Notes under the pieces: model-generated | Told to the model about the DNA's origin: nothing | Databases searched by the model: none | Seen by the model: the letters and a program-made list of their open reading frames with translations, nothing else | Assembly: GCA_016840095.1 (NCBI GenBank) | Contig: JAEOSZ010000050.1 | Span: 1-45,474 of the forward strand | Length of the DNA: 45,474 bases | Source: Candidatus Heimdallarchaeota archaeon | Lineage (GTDB): Archaea > Asgardarchaeota > Heimdallarchaeia > Heimdallarchaeales > Heimdallarchaeaceae | Direction of reading: 5' to 3' | Position numbers and translations under genes: made by a program | Shown here: in pieces, positions 25,369 to 33,882 of the stretch | Layout of the letters: every line of letters begins with the position of its first letter | Position numbering within the stretch: the first letter of the stretch is position 1

Positions 25369-26913
25369 ATGAATATTGATTCAGAAGAAGTTTTTACAAA
25401 TAGAATGACAAGAGCTTTAGAAGACAATGTTTTCGTTACTGGAATAACAATTTTTGAGATGATGGAAACTGCAGGATTAGTTATTGCTGAAGAGATAGAA
25501 AGTTTTGTTATCTCAAATCCTTCAAGTGAGATAGTGTTTTTGGTTGGTTTTGGGAATAATGGAGGAGATGGTTTAGTAGCCTCAAGATATCTTCTCGAAA
25601 AGGATCATAATTGTAAAATTGTTGTTGTTGGTAACAAAACCAAATTCAATTCTTTAGCATCACAAGAAAATTACATCAAACTAAAAGAGATTTTACCTTC
25701 AGAAAATTGGTATCAGATAAGAGAATCAGAGGAAATTGAAAGTATTTTTGAGGAATTAGGAAAGGAAATTCTTCTAATAGACTGTATTTTTGGAATTGGA
25801 ATTCAAGGTGAGATGCGTGAACCTTACTTTTCATTAGTTAACTTCTTGAATACTAAATTCAAATCAAATATAATTTCAGCTGATTTACCTTCAGGATACG
25901 ATTCTGAGATAGAAAATGAAGTCTATATTAAGAATCCTAAGAAGATAATTTGTCTTGGAAGAAACAAAATTGCACCAGATGCTTTTCCTAATTCTGAAAT
26001 TGTTGTCAGAAACATAGGAATATCTGCAGATGCAGAGAAGTTCATCGGATTGGGTGATTTAAAGTGGAATTACCCAATAAGGAGAAAGAATAGTCATAAG
26101 AGAGAAAATGGAGTAGTTACAATAATCGGTGGTTCAAAAGATTACATTGGTGCTCCAGCTCTAGCTGGAATGGGGGCATTCAGAACTGGTACTGATTTAA
26201 TTTTCATTCTAACCCCTTCGAATATTAGGGATACTGTAGCAAGCTATATGCCAGATTTTATTACAATACCTGCAGATGATGATGAGATTATTCCAACTGA
26301 CATTCAGGATCTATTTTCTCATCCAAGAATTGAAGAAACTAGTTTTGTTATTGGACCAGGTATGATGAATACAGAAGTTACCAGTAGAACACTGTTAGAG
26401 TTCTTAAAAAATCAAGAAAGAAGAGAAGTAGTAATAGATGCAAGTGCCCTTAGTATGATGAATGGAGAGCATCTTAAACTACTAAAGAATCACAATGCGA
26501 TTTTAACACCTCATCGAGGAGAATTCAAAAGTATTTTTGGAATCAAATTAAGTGGAAATTTTGACAAAGACGCAAATATAATTACAGAGACAGCTTTGAA
26601 ATGGCAAACTACAATATTAGTAAAGGGCAAAGTAGATATTATCTCTAATGGAAAGAAAACAAAATTCAATTCCACTGGACATCCTGGAATGACTGTTGGA
26701 GGAACAGGAGACGTATTAACTGGAATAATTGCTTCACTTCTAGCTATAAATAAAAATCCATTTCTTTCTGCGTGTTTAGGAGCTTTTATCTCAGGTTCAG
26801 CTGGTGAATTAGCTTCCAAGAGTTTCGGTGATGGTTTAATTGCTTCTGATATACCTAATTTCATCTATCCAATAATAGAAAAAGCTTTAAGTTTTAAAGC
26901 TAAAGAGGTTTGA
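25369..26913 (+). CDS. nnr: Bifunctional NAD(P)H-hydrate epimerase / ADP-dependent NAD(P)HX dehydratase
   Basis: Repairs hydrated NADH and NADPH. 514 residues, the length of the fused enzyme. Residues about 1-215 are the YjeF-N epimerase: FLVGFGNNGGDGLVASRYL (about 61-79), LLIDCIFGIGIQGEMREPY and ADLPSGYDSE. Residues about 225-510 are the ribokinase-like dehydratase: VTIIGGSKDYIGAPALAGMG, DASALSMM, LTPHRGEF and the nucleotide-binding TVGGTGDVLTGIIASLLA. All main motifs are intact. The DegV-family gene is convergent, with its end 4 bases away. Confidence 0.93.
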   Translation: MNIDSEEVFTNRMTRALEDNVFVTGITIFEMMETAGLVIAEEIESFVISNPSSEIVFLVGFGNNGGDGLVASRYLLEKDHNCKIVVVGNKTKFNSLASQENYIKLKEILPSENWYQIRESEEIESIFEELGKEILLIDCIFGIGIQGEMREPYFSLVNFLNTKFKSNIISADLPSGYDSEIENEVYIKNPKKIICLGRNKIAPDAFPNSEIVVRNIGISADAEKFIGLGDLKWNYPIRRKNSHKRENGVVTIIGGSKDYIGAPALAGMGAFRTGTDLIFILTPSNIRDTVASYMPDFITIPADDDEIIPTDIQDLFSHPRIEETSFVIGPGMMNTEVTSRTLLEFLKNQERREVVIDASALSMMNGEHLKLLKNHNAILTPHRGEFKSIFGIKLSGNFDKDANIITETALKWQTTILVKGKVDIISNGKKTKFNSTGHPGMTVGGTGDVLTGIIASLLAINKNPFLSACLGAFISGSAGELASKSFGDGLIASDIPNFIYPIIEKALSFKAKEV

Positions 26914-26917
26914 AGAA

Positions 26918-27781
26918 TTAGGGACTTGGTGATAAAGAAACCACAATAGTTCCTATTCCTAGGTGAGTTGCTAGGGCTGGTGTCAAATAGTTAATGATTT
27001 TTTCTCCTAAAGATAATTTAGATTCCAATTTCTTCATTATATTTTCAGCTGCTTCAAAATCATCACCATGAGTTATCATTAGATCGTATTGTTTATCTTT
27101 CTTAATTCTTGAAAGAATTTCCTTAATGACTCTATGCTGAGCTTTTTCTTTGCCCTTAGCTTTATCTACAGCTTCTAAAATGCCATCTTTTATTTCTATG
27201 ATTGGTTTTGCTTTTAAGAGATTACCAACGAAGAATCGTAAATGAGAAATTCTTCCTGATTTTTTCAAATTGTCGAGATTTTCAACATAACCTACAAGAA
27301 CAGACTCATCTCTGATTTCTTCTGCTCTTTTAACAATTTCATCTTCTGGGACACCTCTTTTTGCTAATTTCGCAATGGCTAATGTAACAAAAGTTAAGAC
27401 TCCTGAACCAAATTTAGAATCGATTAGATGTATCTTCTTATCCTTAATTCTTTTTGCAACGATTCTTGCCGACTGATAAGTTGCTGATAATTTAGATGAT
27501 AATGTTGTTATGAATACAGTAGTGTAATTCTTCATAGCTTCATTAATTCTATCTAGAAAATCTTTGGGACTTGGAGCTGATGTTGTGGGTAATTCATCAA
27601 AATCTCTTAGCATTGTATAATAATCTTCAACTTTTAGATCAATTCCATCTGCATAAGTCTTATCCTCATGCTGTATGTAAACTGGAACTATATCTATATC
27701 ATATTTCTTTGCAAGTTCTTCAGGTAAATCTGAAGTGCTATCTACAATTATTTTAACTTTTTTTGTTTCCAATTTATTCAT
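26918..27781 (-). CDS. DegV family protein (fatty-acid-binding)
   Basis: DegV proteins bind a fatty acid between two alpha/beta domains; in bacteria some (FakB) hand it to a kinase. The order is VKIIVDSTSDLPEELAKKY at the N-terminus, ADGIDLKVEDYY, PTTSAPSPKDF (the loop that contacts the carboxylate), FITTLSSKLSATYQSA, and ENLDNLKKSGRIS in the second domain. Length 287 from the ATG at 27781, chosen over the TTG at 27787 because a TATA box lies about 26 bases upstream of it (leaderless). No FakA-type kinase in the window. The family is mainly bacterial, so horizontal origin is likely (inference). Confidence 0.88.
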   Translation of the reverse strand: MNKLETKKVKIIVDSTSDLPEELAKKYDIDIVPVYIQHEDKTYADGIDLKVEDYYTMLRDFDELPTTSAPSPKDFLDRINEAMKNYTTVFITTLSSKLSATYQSARIVAKRIKDKKIHLIDSKFGSGVLTFVTLAIAKLAKRGVPEDEIVKRAEEIRDESVLVGYVENLDNLKKSGRISHLRFFVGNLLKAKPIIEIKDGILEAVDKAKGKEKAQHRVIKEILSRIKKDKQYDLMITHGDDFEAAENIMKKLESKLSLGEKIINYLTPALATHLGIGTIVVSLSPSP

Positions 27782-27802
27782 ATCCAATAGCTTTGTTCAA
27801 CG

Positions 27803-27814
27803 TATTATATAATA
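27803..27814 (-). promoter_or_regulatory. TATA box for the DegV gene
   Basis: The sequence TATTATATAATA (nearly symmetrical) is centred about 26-28 bases upstream of ATG 27781, which fits a leaderless transcript. Its near-palindromic form also allows reading on the other strand, but no plus-strand gene follows. Confidence 0.5.
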
Positions 27815-27925
27815 GACACAAATAGGCTTTATTGATGAAGAATCTTCATTCAGAAGTATATAAATTATTTCTTCATACATTCTCATATAATAAAATTGAA
27901 GAGAGGTAAGAATTATTTCTTTATG

Positions 27926-28834
27926 CTATCTTCTTGATTTTCTAATAGCTCTTTCTTCTTCTTTGGCACGTCTCTTAGCTCGTTTTTCTTCTTCGGCTCT
28001 TGCTTTTTCTCTTCGTTTTTCTCTTTCTTTCATTTGCTTTTCTTTTTCTTTCTCTTGCTTCTGTTTCTCCTTTTCAGACAGTTTCTTTACTTCCTTCTTA
28101 ATTACAGTTGGAATTGGTAAATCTTTAGTCTGAGTAGTAACTTTGGCAAAATACTTCAGAACAGTCATTGCAAATTTAGTAAGAACTAAAAGATCAGCAG
28201 GTTTCTTAGTCATGTTAAATTTGAGTTCGAAATGAGGTTCGTCTGTACGAACAGAGATCCATTGAAGTTCTTTTGGATACTCCCCTAAAGCCTTAATAAA
28301 GGACTTACTTCTAACAAGTTGATTAATAGCTCTACCTCTATTAGATTTAATTAGAAATGATTCATTCACTGTTTGATCAGGGCAGATAAGATCATCAATC
28401 TCAACAAGATAATCAAAATCTTTTCTAATTGCAGATTTCATCTTATAAGGTATTACTTCAAATAGTACTCGAGGTTTATGTGGAAAGTTTGCAGCTAAAC
28501 CAAAGGAATCTTTGTTTCTAAAGAACAAACCATCAACAAGCATAGTTGGAAATGATGTTCTTGGTAATAATATAATCCAAGCAGAAGCACTTGTAACTGA
28601 ATATTCTTCTGTCATTTGGCATCGAATTTCTATTTGACGATCATTTGGATCTTTTCTAGAATAATTCATAATATACGGATCAATTGCTGTTAGAACTTCA
28701 TCAATGTAGAATTCCTTCTTCTTCTTATTTGCGAATTTTCCCCAAATGTAGAATCCAACATAAAGGCCTATGAAAACAAGTACAGGTCCGAGCATTGCTA
28801 GAATTGATCCAAAGTTGAATAGTTCGCCAGCCAT
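27926..28834 (-). CDS. Single-span membrane protein with Lys/Glu-rich cytoplasmic tail
   Basis: Not recognised. 302 residues. A single hydrophobic helix at about 10-31 (ILAMLGPVLVFIGLYVGFYI) is followed by KKKKE, so the C-terminal bulk should be cytoplasmic. Residues about 40-240 are a folded alpha/beta region (IEIRCQMTEEYSVTSASAWI, VRTDEPHFELKFNMT). Residues about 250-302 are a continuous charged helix of K, E and R (KEKQKQEKEKEKQMKEREKR), probably a coiled coil or nucleic-acid/membrane-binding tail. It lies 61 bases downstream of the small-GTPase gene on the same strand, so it may be co-transcribed and a GTPase partner; that is inference. Confidence 0.65.
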   Translation of the reverse strand: MAGELFNFGSILAMLGPVLVFIGLYVGFYIWGKFANKKKKEFYIDEVLTAIDPYIMNYSRKDPNDRQIEIRCQMTEEYSVTSASAWIILLPRTSFPTMLVDGLFFRNKDSFGLAANFPHKPRVLFEVIPYKMKSAIRKDFDYLVEIDDLICPDQTVNESFLIKSNRGRAINQLVRSKSFIKALGEYPKELQWISVRTDEPHFELKFNMTKKPADLLVLTKFAMTVLKYFAKVTTQTKDLPIPTVIKKEVKKLSEKEKQKQEKEKEKQMKEREKRREKARAEEEKRAKRRAKEEERAIRKSRR

Positions 28835-28895
28835 AATAATTACCAGTATATTCTAACTCTTCAGAGAATAACACCTATTTTAATTCTTGGTTTTG

Positions 28896-29459
28896 TTATA
28901 TCTTCATTTGGTCGCTCTTTTGTCTAATAATAATCCTACCTAAATCAGTAAAAGCTTCATTAACATTTATACCTGTTAATGCACAAGTAGAGTAGAAGTC
29001 AATCAAATCTATTTTTGAAAATTTATCACTAAATTCTTTCACAAAAGCTATAGCTTGGTCATTCCAGAGATTATTCTGTTCTTCTTCCATCAAATCTTCT
29101 TTATTCCCTAATACTAAAATTGGAATTCGTTCTTTTATTGAAGAATTGAGTTCCCTTAACCATTTTTCTAAATTTGCAAAAGTTTCAGGACGACTTTTAT
29201 CAAAAACTAATAGTCCTCCTTCAGAACCTACATACTGTTTTTTTCGAAGTTTAGCATATTCCTTCTGCCCTCCAAGATCCCATATTTGAAACATAATTTC
29301 AATATCTTCATCTATATGCTTATGAGAAGCTAAATCAACTCCAAGAGTACTCATATAAACTTCATCGAGATGTAATCCCATAAAACTCCGTTTTAATGTA
29401 GTTTTTCCGGTCGCATAATCGCCTAATAATACAATTTTGACGGTTCCGTAAACAGACAT
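28896..29459 (-). CDS. Ras/Arf-superfamily small GTPase
   Basis: A 187-residue small GTPase, the eukaryote-like type common in Asgard archaea. G1 GDYATGKTT at 13-21; G2 Thr38 in STLGVD; G3 DLGGQ at 61-65, closer to Arf/Rag/Roc forms than to the DTAGQ of Ras/Rab; G4 NKED at 119-122; G5 TCAL near 158-161. All nucleotide-binding motifs are intact, so it should bind and hydrolyse GTP. No C-terminal prenylation cysteine and no N-terminal Gly2 for myristoylation (residue 2 is Ser), so membrane attachment would need a partner. The gene is divergent from purA, with an inverted repeat in the gap, and upstream of the charged-tail membrane protein. Longin-like proteins elsewhere in the window are candidate regulators (inference). 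Confidence 0.92.
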   Translation of the reverse strand: MSVYGTVKIVLLGDYATGKTTLKRSFMGLHLDEVYMSTLGVDLASHKHIDEDIEIMFQIWDLGGQKEYAKLRKKQYVGSEGGLLVFDKSRPETFANLEKWLRELNSSIKERIPILVLGNKEDLMEEEQNNLWNDQAIAFVKEFSDKFSKIDLIDFYSTCALTGINVNEAFTDLGRIIIRQKSDQMKI

Positions 29460-29468
29460 AGCATTACT

Positions 29469-29495
29469 AACCTAATATCTTAAGTTTATTAGGTT
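29469..29495. repeat. Inverted repeat in the GTPase/purA divergent region
   Basis: AACCTAAT at 29469-29476 and its exact complement ATTAGGTT at 29488-29495, separated by ATCTTAAGTTT, lie about 10 bases upstream of the GTPase ATG. The position over the GTPase promoter suggests an operator, but an 8-base arm in AT-rich DNA can arise by chance. Confidence 0.35.
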
Positions 29496-29510
29496 TTCTA
29501 ATATTTTGAT

Positions 29511-29521
29511 TATTTATAAAG
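29511..29521 (+). promoter_or_regulatory. TATA box for purA
   Basis: TATTTATAAAG, about 60 bases before the purA ATG, would start a transcript near 29543 with a leader of about 33 bases. Confidence 0.4.
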
Positions 29522-29575
29522 AATCCATATCAACATTGAAAAGTTTAACAATAGGTAGAACATTAATAACGCTGT

Positions 29576-30586
29576 ATGCCATTTACTGTAGTTTGCGGAG
29601 GATTTTGGGGAGACGAAGGCAAGGGAAAAGTACTATCCTATTTAGCATTAAAAGATGATCCTTCAATAGTTGTTAGAGCTGGAGTTGGAACTAATGCAGG
29701 ACATACTATTGAATTCGAAAATAGAGAGTATAAACTTCGAATGATTCCTTCAGGTTTTGTGAACCCCAAAGTAAGAATGCTCATTGGTGCAGGAGTATTA
29801 GTTGACCCCAATGTTTTGTTTAAGGAGCTTAAAGAAACTAATACTTTAGAAAGAACAGGTGTTGATTATCAGTGTGGAATAATCGAACAAAAGCATATAG
29901 AAATGGATTCTACTAATGCTCATTTGAAGGGAAAGATTGGCTCAACTGGTAGTGGAACAGGTCCGGCAAACATGGACAGAGCAATGAGGTCTCTGAAACT
30001 TGCTAAAGAAATTCCTGAATTACAACCTTACTTAACAGATGTTAGTTTTGAAATCAATGAATCCTTGGATCAAGGAAATAATGTTATAGCTGAAGGGAGT
30101 CAAGCTATTCTACTATCACTCTTTCATGGATCATACCCTTATGTAACTTCAAAAGATACCTCTGCAGCTGCTATTTGTTCAGATGTAGGTGTTGGACCTA
30201 CAAGAGTTGATGATGTAATGGTTGTTATGAAAGCATTCCTTACTAGAGTAGGAACTGGAGAACTTCCAGGAGAGTTATCTGAAGAAGAAACTAAGAAACG
30301 TGGATGGACTGAATATGGTGCAGTTACTGGAAGACTACGAAGAGCTGCACCTTTCAATTATGAGTTGGCTAAGAAATCTGTTAGACTTAATGGAGCAACT
30401 CAAATTGCATTAACTAAGTTAGATATAGTCTTTCCAGAAATAGCTAAATCAAGTAATTCTGATGCCATCAAAGCTGAAGTTGCTGAATTCATTGATCAAA
30501 TTGAAGAGACTACTAAAGTCAAAGTGACAATTATTGGAACTGGACCTGGAGCAGAGGATATCATCGACTTGAGAGAATTGACCTAA
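29576..30586 (+). CDS. purA: Adenylosuccinate synthetase (short archaeal form)
   Basis: Condenses IMP and aspartate with GTP in AMP synthesis. It has 336 residues, about 90 fewer than bacterial PurA, which is the normal archaeal length. The N-terminal P-loop-like FWGDEGKGK is at residues 10-18, with GTNAGHTIE at 39-47 and IGSTGSGTGPANMDRAMRSL near 120-140. VTGRLRRAAPFN and QIALTKLDIVF are the later conserved blocks. ATG start; own promoter likely. The next gene (Usp-like) follows 26 bases later on the same strand. Confidence 0.94.
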   Translation: MPFTVVCGGFWGDEGKGKVLSYLALKDDPSIVVRAGVGTNAGHTIEFENREYKLRMIPSGFVNPKVRMLIGAGVLVDPNVLFKELKETNTLERTGVDYQCGIIEQKHIEMDSTNAHLKGKIGSTGSGTGPANMDRAMRSLKLAKEIPELQPYLTDVSFEINESLDQGNNVIAEGSQAILLSLFHGSYPYVTSKDTSAAAICSDVGVGPTRVDDVMVVMKAFLTRVGTGELPGELSEEETKKRGWTEYGAVTGRLRRAAPFNYELAKKSVRLNGATQIALTKLDIVFPEIAKSSNSDAIKAEVAEFIDQIEETTKVKVTIIGTGPGAEDIIDLRELT

Positions 30587-30612
30587 AATCTTTGACATAA
30601 GGTTTATATTGG

Positions 30613-31521
30613 ATGAATTCAGTTTTTAAATCGAACAAAAGAATGAGTAAGTTATCCTCCAAATTCCATCCTGATTATCAAGATGAATTTTTCCTTAATC
30701 TGGATAAAATTTTAGTTCCTATTGGAGGGAAGAAGTTTGAGTGTACAGGTTTAGAATTAGCATTCTACATCTCACATGAATATGGGTCAAAACTAGATTT
30801 ATTACATATAGGTACAGATCCTGGTACTAACATTGATGGTTATCTCAAGAAGCTTCACAAGTTTGAGATTGAATACAATCTAGTAACGATAAAAAAACCT
30901 AACGTACCTAAGGCTATTATCGAATATTGGCAAGAACATAAACATGATCTTGTTATAATGTCAGGAAAAAGACGTCCTACTATTTTTGACAAAATGACAA
31001 TTCCAAGTATTTCCAGCTCAGTCATTCCTCACATTAATACAGAAGTTCTTCAGATCTTTCCACCAACAATGCAAAAAGTATCTGACAAACTCAAGAATAT
31101 TGCTGTATTACTTCCTTATTCGAAAAGAGATCCTTTTTTGCTTAGATGGGCTTCAGCTATTGCAGCTCCTCAGAAAGGAGCAAGAGTGAAAGTTTATCAT
31201 ATAGCTCAAGTTCCTGGAACGGTTCCATTAAGTGGTGCAGCTCAAGAAAAGGTGATTAGAAAAGAGAAGAGTAATTTTAAGAAATATATTGAAGAATATG
31301 AGCAAATTTTTGGACAATTAATCAAGCCTAGTTTCATTTTAGGCCATGGAGTTTTACCTGCCTTGAAATCAATTTTCAAGAAAGATGAACCAGATTTAGT
31401 TATTATTGGTAAATCAAGAGAGAGTAATTTTTGGCAAAAACTAAGTAAACCTCTATCAAGTAAAATAAGGGACAAGCTCCTACATCCAGGTGTATGTATT
31501 CACCACATGCTTGAAGAATAG
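30613..31521 (+). CDS. Tandem universal-stress-protein-like (UspA) protein
   Basis: 302 residues with two Usp-type alpha/beta domains: about 25-150 (LDKILVPIGGKKFECTGLEL, DLVIMSGKRRPTIFDKMTIP) and 160-300 (LKNIAVLLPYSKRDPFLLRW, DLVIIGKSRESNFWQKLSKP). The usual ATP-binding GxxGxxGS(V) is degenerate (GKRRPTIFDKM; GKSRESNF), so nucleotide binding is uncertain. Two starts are possible: ATG 30613 or ATG 30643. Usp domains often accompany transporters; the APC permease lies one gene downstream and may be its functional partner (inference). Confidence 0.7.
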   Translation: MNSVFKSNKRMSKLSSKFHPDYQDEFFLNLDKILVPIGGKKFECTGLELAFYISHEYGSKLDLLHIGTDPGTNIDGYLKKLHKFEIEYNLVTIKKPNVPKAIIEYWQEHKHDLVIMSGKRRPTIFDKMTIPSISSSVIPHINTEVLQIFPPTMQKVSDKLKNIAVLLPYSKRDPFLLRWASAIAAPQKGARVKVYHIAQVPGTVPLSGAAQEKVIRKEKSNFKKYIEEYEQIFGQLIKPSFILGHGVLPALKSIFKKDEPDLVIIGKSRESNFWQKLSKPLSSKIRDKLLHPGVCIHHMLEE

Positions 31522-31533
31522 GAGTGAATATCT

Positions 31534-32463
31534 TTGAAATCCTGTAATTTTGATGGTTGTCAAGAAAAAGATTCTCTTCCTTTTAAGTGCAAACTCTGTG
31601 ATCAAACATATTGTGCCAAGCACAGATTACCAGAACAACATGATTGTTTACGTATTGGAATTTATCAGACCGATGAATACAGATTAGCAAAAAAAGCTAA
31701 GACAAGAGAGAAGGCACAGAAACCAATTTACTATGGAGAAAAGATTTACGGTCCTTCAGATATTGATAAGAATTCAATGTATATTGCTCCAGAAAACAGA
31801 TTCTTACTTAGATCTTCAATGTATTCGATCTACTCTTTTCGTAAAGATATTATAAATATTGCATTAATAACATTGTATATCATATCAATTATTTTCTTAA
31901 GAAATCTCTCTGTTAATGCTCTTTGGAATAGACCTTATTTTGCTACATTGCTACCTCTCTATGGCTATTTTGCTGCATGTAGTTCAGTTGCTGTAATTTT
32001 AGTATTCGGTGGCCATATGCTTATAGAGAACTATGTTGGTCGAAGATACAAAGTAAGAACTAAACATGTAATCTGGTTGCAAGGATTATTAATAGGACTG
32101 GTTGCACTAATTTTTCCCTTCTTTATACTTCCAGGAAATCTAGTATTTACAGATTCTAGTTCAACAGGAGAACAGCGAGGGAGAATAGCATTAAGTGGAA
32201 TAATCTGGATGTTCTTTTGGAGAATCTCTGCATTAATAATCTCTATTCTTCTTTATACAAATGTAATAGTTACAAGTATTTCTGTCATTTTAATTGTTAA
32301 TGCTGCATTTTCTTTGTTTAGCTTTTATCTAGTTTCAACTCTTATTCCAATAGGAATGAGTCATGGAGTTTATATCTCTGCATGGAAAAGAAGATTGAAC
32401 ATATATCTATTGATATTTGCTGCCATTTTGCTAATCATAGATCTTGTTCTTCCTTTTGCTTAA
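31534..32463 (+). CDS. AN1 zinc-finger membrane protein with degenerate site-2-protease-like domain
   Basis: 309 residues. Residues 4-38 are an AN1 zinc finger with Cys4, 9, 19, 22 and 27, His30, His36 and Cys38, the exact AN1 spacing. Residues about 105-309 hold six or so membrane helices with the site-2-protease (M50) layout: the second helix, then GRRYKVRT, then the GLLIG...PFFILPG...GRIALSG series found in archaeal AN1-S2P proteins. The zinc-binding HExxH is replaced by VFGGH (157-161), which keeps only the last His, and the LxGPxxN block is LSGIIWM, so it is probably a non-catalytic pseudoprotease. Start TTG with AGGAGTGA 8 bases upstream. It follows the Usp-like gene by 12 bases. Confidence 0.72.
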   Translation: MKSCNFDGCQEKDSLPFKCKLCDQTYCAKHRLPEQHDCLRIGIYQTDEYRLAKKAKTREKAQKPIYYGEKIYGPSDIDKNSMYIAPENRFLLRSSMYSIYSFRKDIINIALITLYIISIIFLRNLSVNALWNRPYFATLLPLYGYFAACSSVAVILVFGGHMLIENYVGRRYKVRTKHVIWLQGLLIGLVALIFPFFILPGNLVFTDSSSTGEQRGRIALSGIIWMFFWRISALIISILLYTNVIVTSISVILIVNAAFSLFSFYLVSTLIPIGMSHGVYISAWKRRLNIYLLIFAAILLIIDLVLPFA

Positions 32464-32494
32464 TGATTATCAATCTCGTAAATATGAAAAAAAA

Positions 32495-32503
32495 CTATAT
32501 AAT
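32495..32503 (+). promoter_or_regulatory. TATA box for the permease gene
   Basis: CTATATAATA in the 100-base gap between the AN1 protein and the permease would place the transcript start near 32525, leaving a leader of about 40 bases with GGGGT 5 bases before the ATG. Confidence 0.45.
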
Positions 32504-32563
32504 AGAATACCCAAAGATTATTAAATTTCTTTAAAAAAAAATCTACATTCAGCTGGGGTACAA

Positions 32564-33856
32564 ATGGCAGACGACCAAACCACTGACAATAACGATGTAA
32601 AAGTCGAATTATCTAGAGAACTCGGTTTAAAAGAGGCTTTAGGCATTGCAGTAGGTGCGCTCATCGGTGGTGGTGTTTTTAGTGTTCTTGGAATTGTTAT
32701 TCATAATACAGGTCCTATGGCATTCTTGTCATTTATTCTTGCTGGTGTAGTAAGTACCTTTACAGCTTATAGTTATGTAAACTTAGCTTTGAAATACCCA
32801 AAAGCAGGAGGGGCTTTTATCTATGCTCAAGAAGCTTTCAAAAAGAAATGGTTTTCAGGTTTCTTAGGAATTATCTTATGGTTTGGATATACTTTTTCTG
32901 TTAGTCTTTATGCAATGACTTTTGGTAGATATTTGGGTGAGGTTTTACCTATTTTTGGAGATCAAATTCTCTGGGAGTTTCATCCTCTTTTTGGTGGAGC
33001 AGGATATACTGTAACTCCCTCAGCACTTGTTTATCAATTAATTAGTATTCTATTGTTTATTGGACTAAATATGTTGGGTGTAAAAGAATCCAGTAGAGCA
33101 CAGAACATAATGGTTTTGCTGAAGGTTTCTATCCTTATCTTTTATGTCATAACAGGAATTTTTGCTGCCCAAAAGGCAAACTTTGCTTTATCAGGAAGTT
33201 TTGGTCAAACCATATTACCTGTGATTACGAGTTCTGTACTTATTTTTGTTTCAATGGAGGGATTTGAGATACTTTCCAATTCTGTTGAAGAGATGAAAAA
33301 TCCTGAAAGGGATCTACCTATAGGTATGTATCTTTCAATCATCATTGTTCTAATTCTCTATGTATCTGTAGCTGTTGTTACTGTTGGTATTTTGGGATCT
33401 GATGTAGGGGAGATGGGAGAAGTTATTCTATCTCATTCTGCTCGACAGTCTTTTCTGAAAGAAACAGGAGCTATTATTATGGCAATAGCAGCTATCATAT
33501 CAGCAGCTTCTGCAATAAATGCTACTTTATTAGGATCTTCTAGATTATCCTACATGCTTTCACATGAGCGTATAATTCCAAAGGGAATAGCAAAAATCAA
33601 CCCTAAAACGAGAGTTCCTATGAGAGCAATAATTATTTCAGGAATTTTAAGTATGATATTTGTTCTTCTATTTAGCCTGGAAGTCGTAGCAATGGCAGCA
33701 AGTGTTATTTTCATGGTTATCTTCGGGGCTGTAAATTCATCCGGGATTAAACTTCTGGAGGGGAAGAAAAAAATTGTAAGTGGAATTGGTGTATTCCTAA
33801 TTTTGTGTTATTGGATAATTTGGATTATAACATTAATTAATCCAAATCTGGTTTAG
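32564..33856 (+). CDS. APC-family amino-acid permease
   Basis: A 430-residue transporter with about 11-12 membrane helices. The first helix has GIAVGALIGGGVFSVLG, the APC substrate-binding unwound region; NLALKYPKAGGAFIYAQEAF is the conserved loop after helix two; LIFVSMEGFEILSNSVEEMKNPERDLP is the hallmark of helix six to seven. The short acidic N-terminus is cytoplasmic. Substrate (amino acid, polyamine or related) cannot be told. Ends 10 bases before the convergent alkaline phosphatase gene. Confidence 0.9.
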   Translation: MADDQTTDNNDVKVELSRELGLKEALGIAVGALIGGGVFSVLGIVIHNTGPMAFLSFILAGVVSTFTAYSYVNLALKYPKAGGAFIYAQEAFKKKWFSGFLGIILWFGYTFSVSLYAMTFGRYLGEVLPIFGDQILWEFHPLFGGAGYTVTPSALVYQLISILLFIGLNMLGVKESSRAQNIMVLLKVSILIFYVITGIFAAQKANFALSGSFGQTILPVITSSVLIFVSMEGFEILSNSVEEMKNPERDLPIGMYLSIIIVLILYVSVAVVTVGILGSDVGEMGEVILSHSARQSFLKETGAIIMAIAAIISAASAINATLLGSSRLSYMLSHERIIPKGIAKINPKTRVPMRAIIISGILSMIFVLLFSLEVVAMAASVIFMVIFGAVNSSGIKLLEGKKKIVSGIGVFLILCYWIIWIITLINPNLV

Positions 33857-33882
33857 TCTCTCTTTCTATTTCTTTTTTTTCT
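33857..33882 (+). terminator. T-rich terminator overlapping the end of the convergent phosphatase gene
   Basis: A pyrimidine-rich run ending in eight T follows the permease stop. Read on the other strand it encodes the Lys5 tail of the alkaline phosphatase, so one sequence serves both purposes. Confidence 0.4.
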
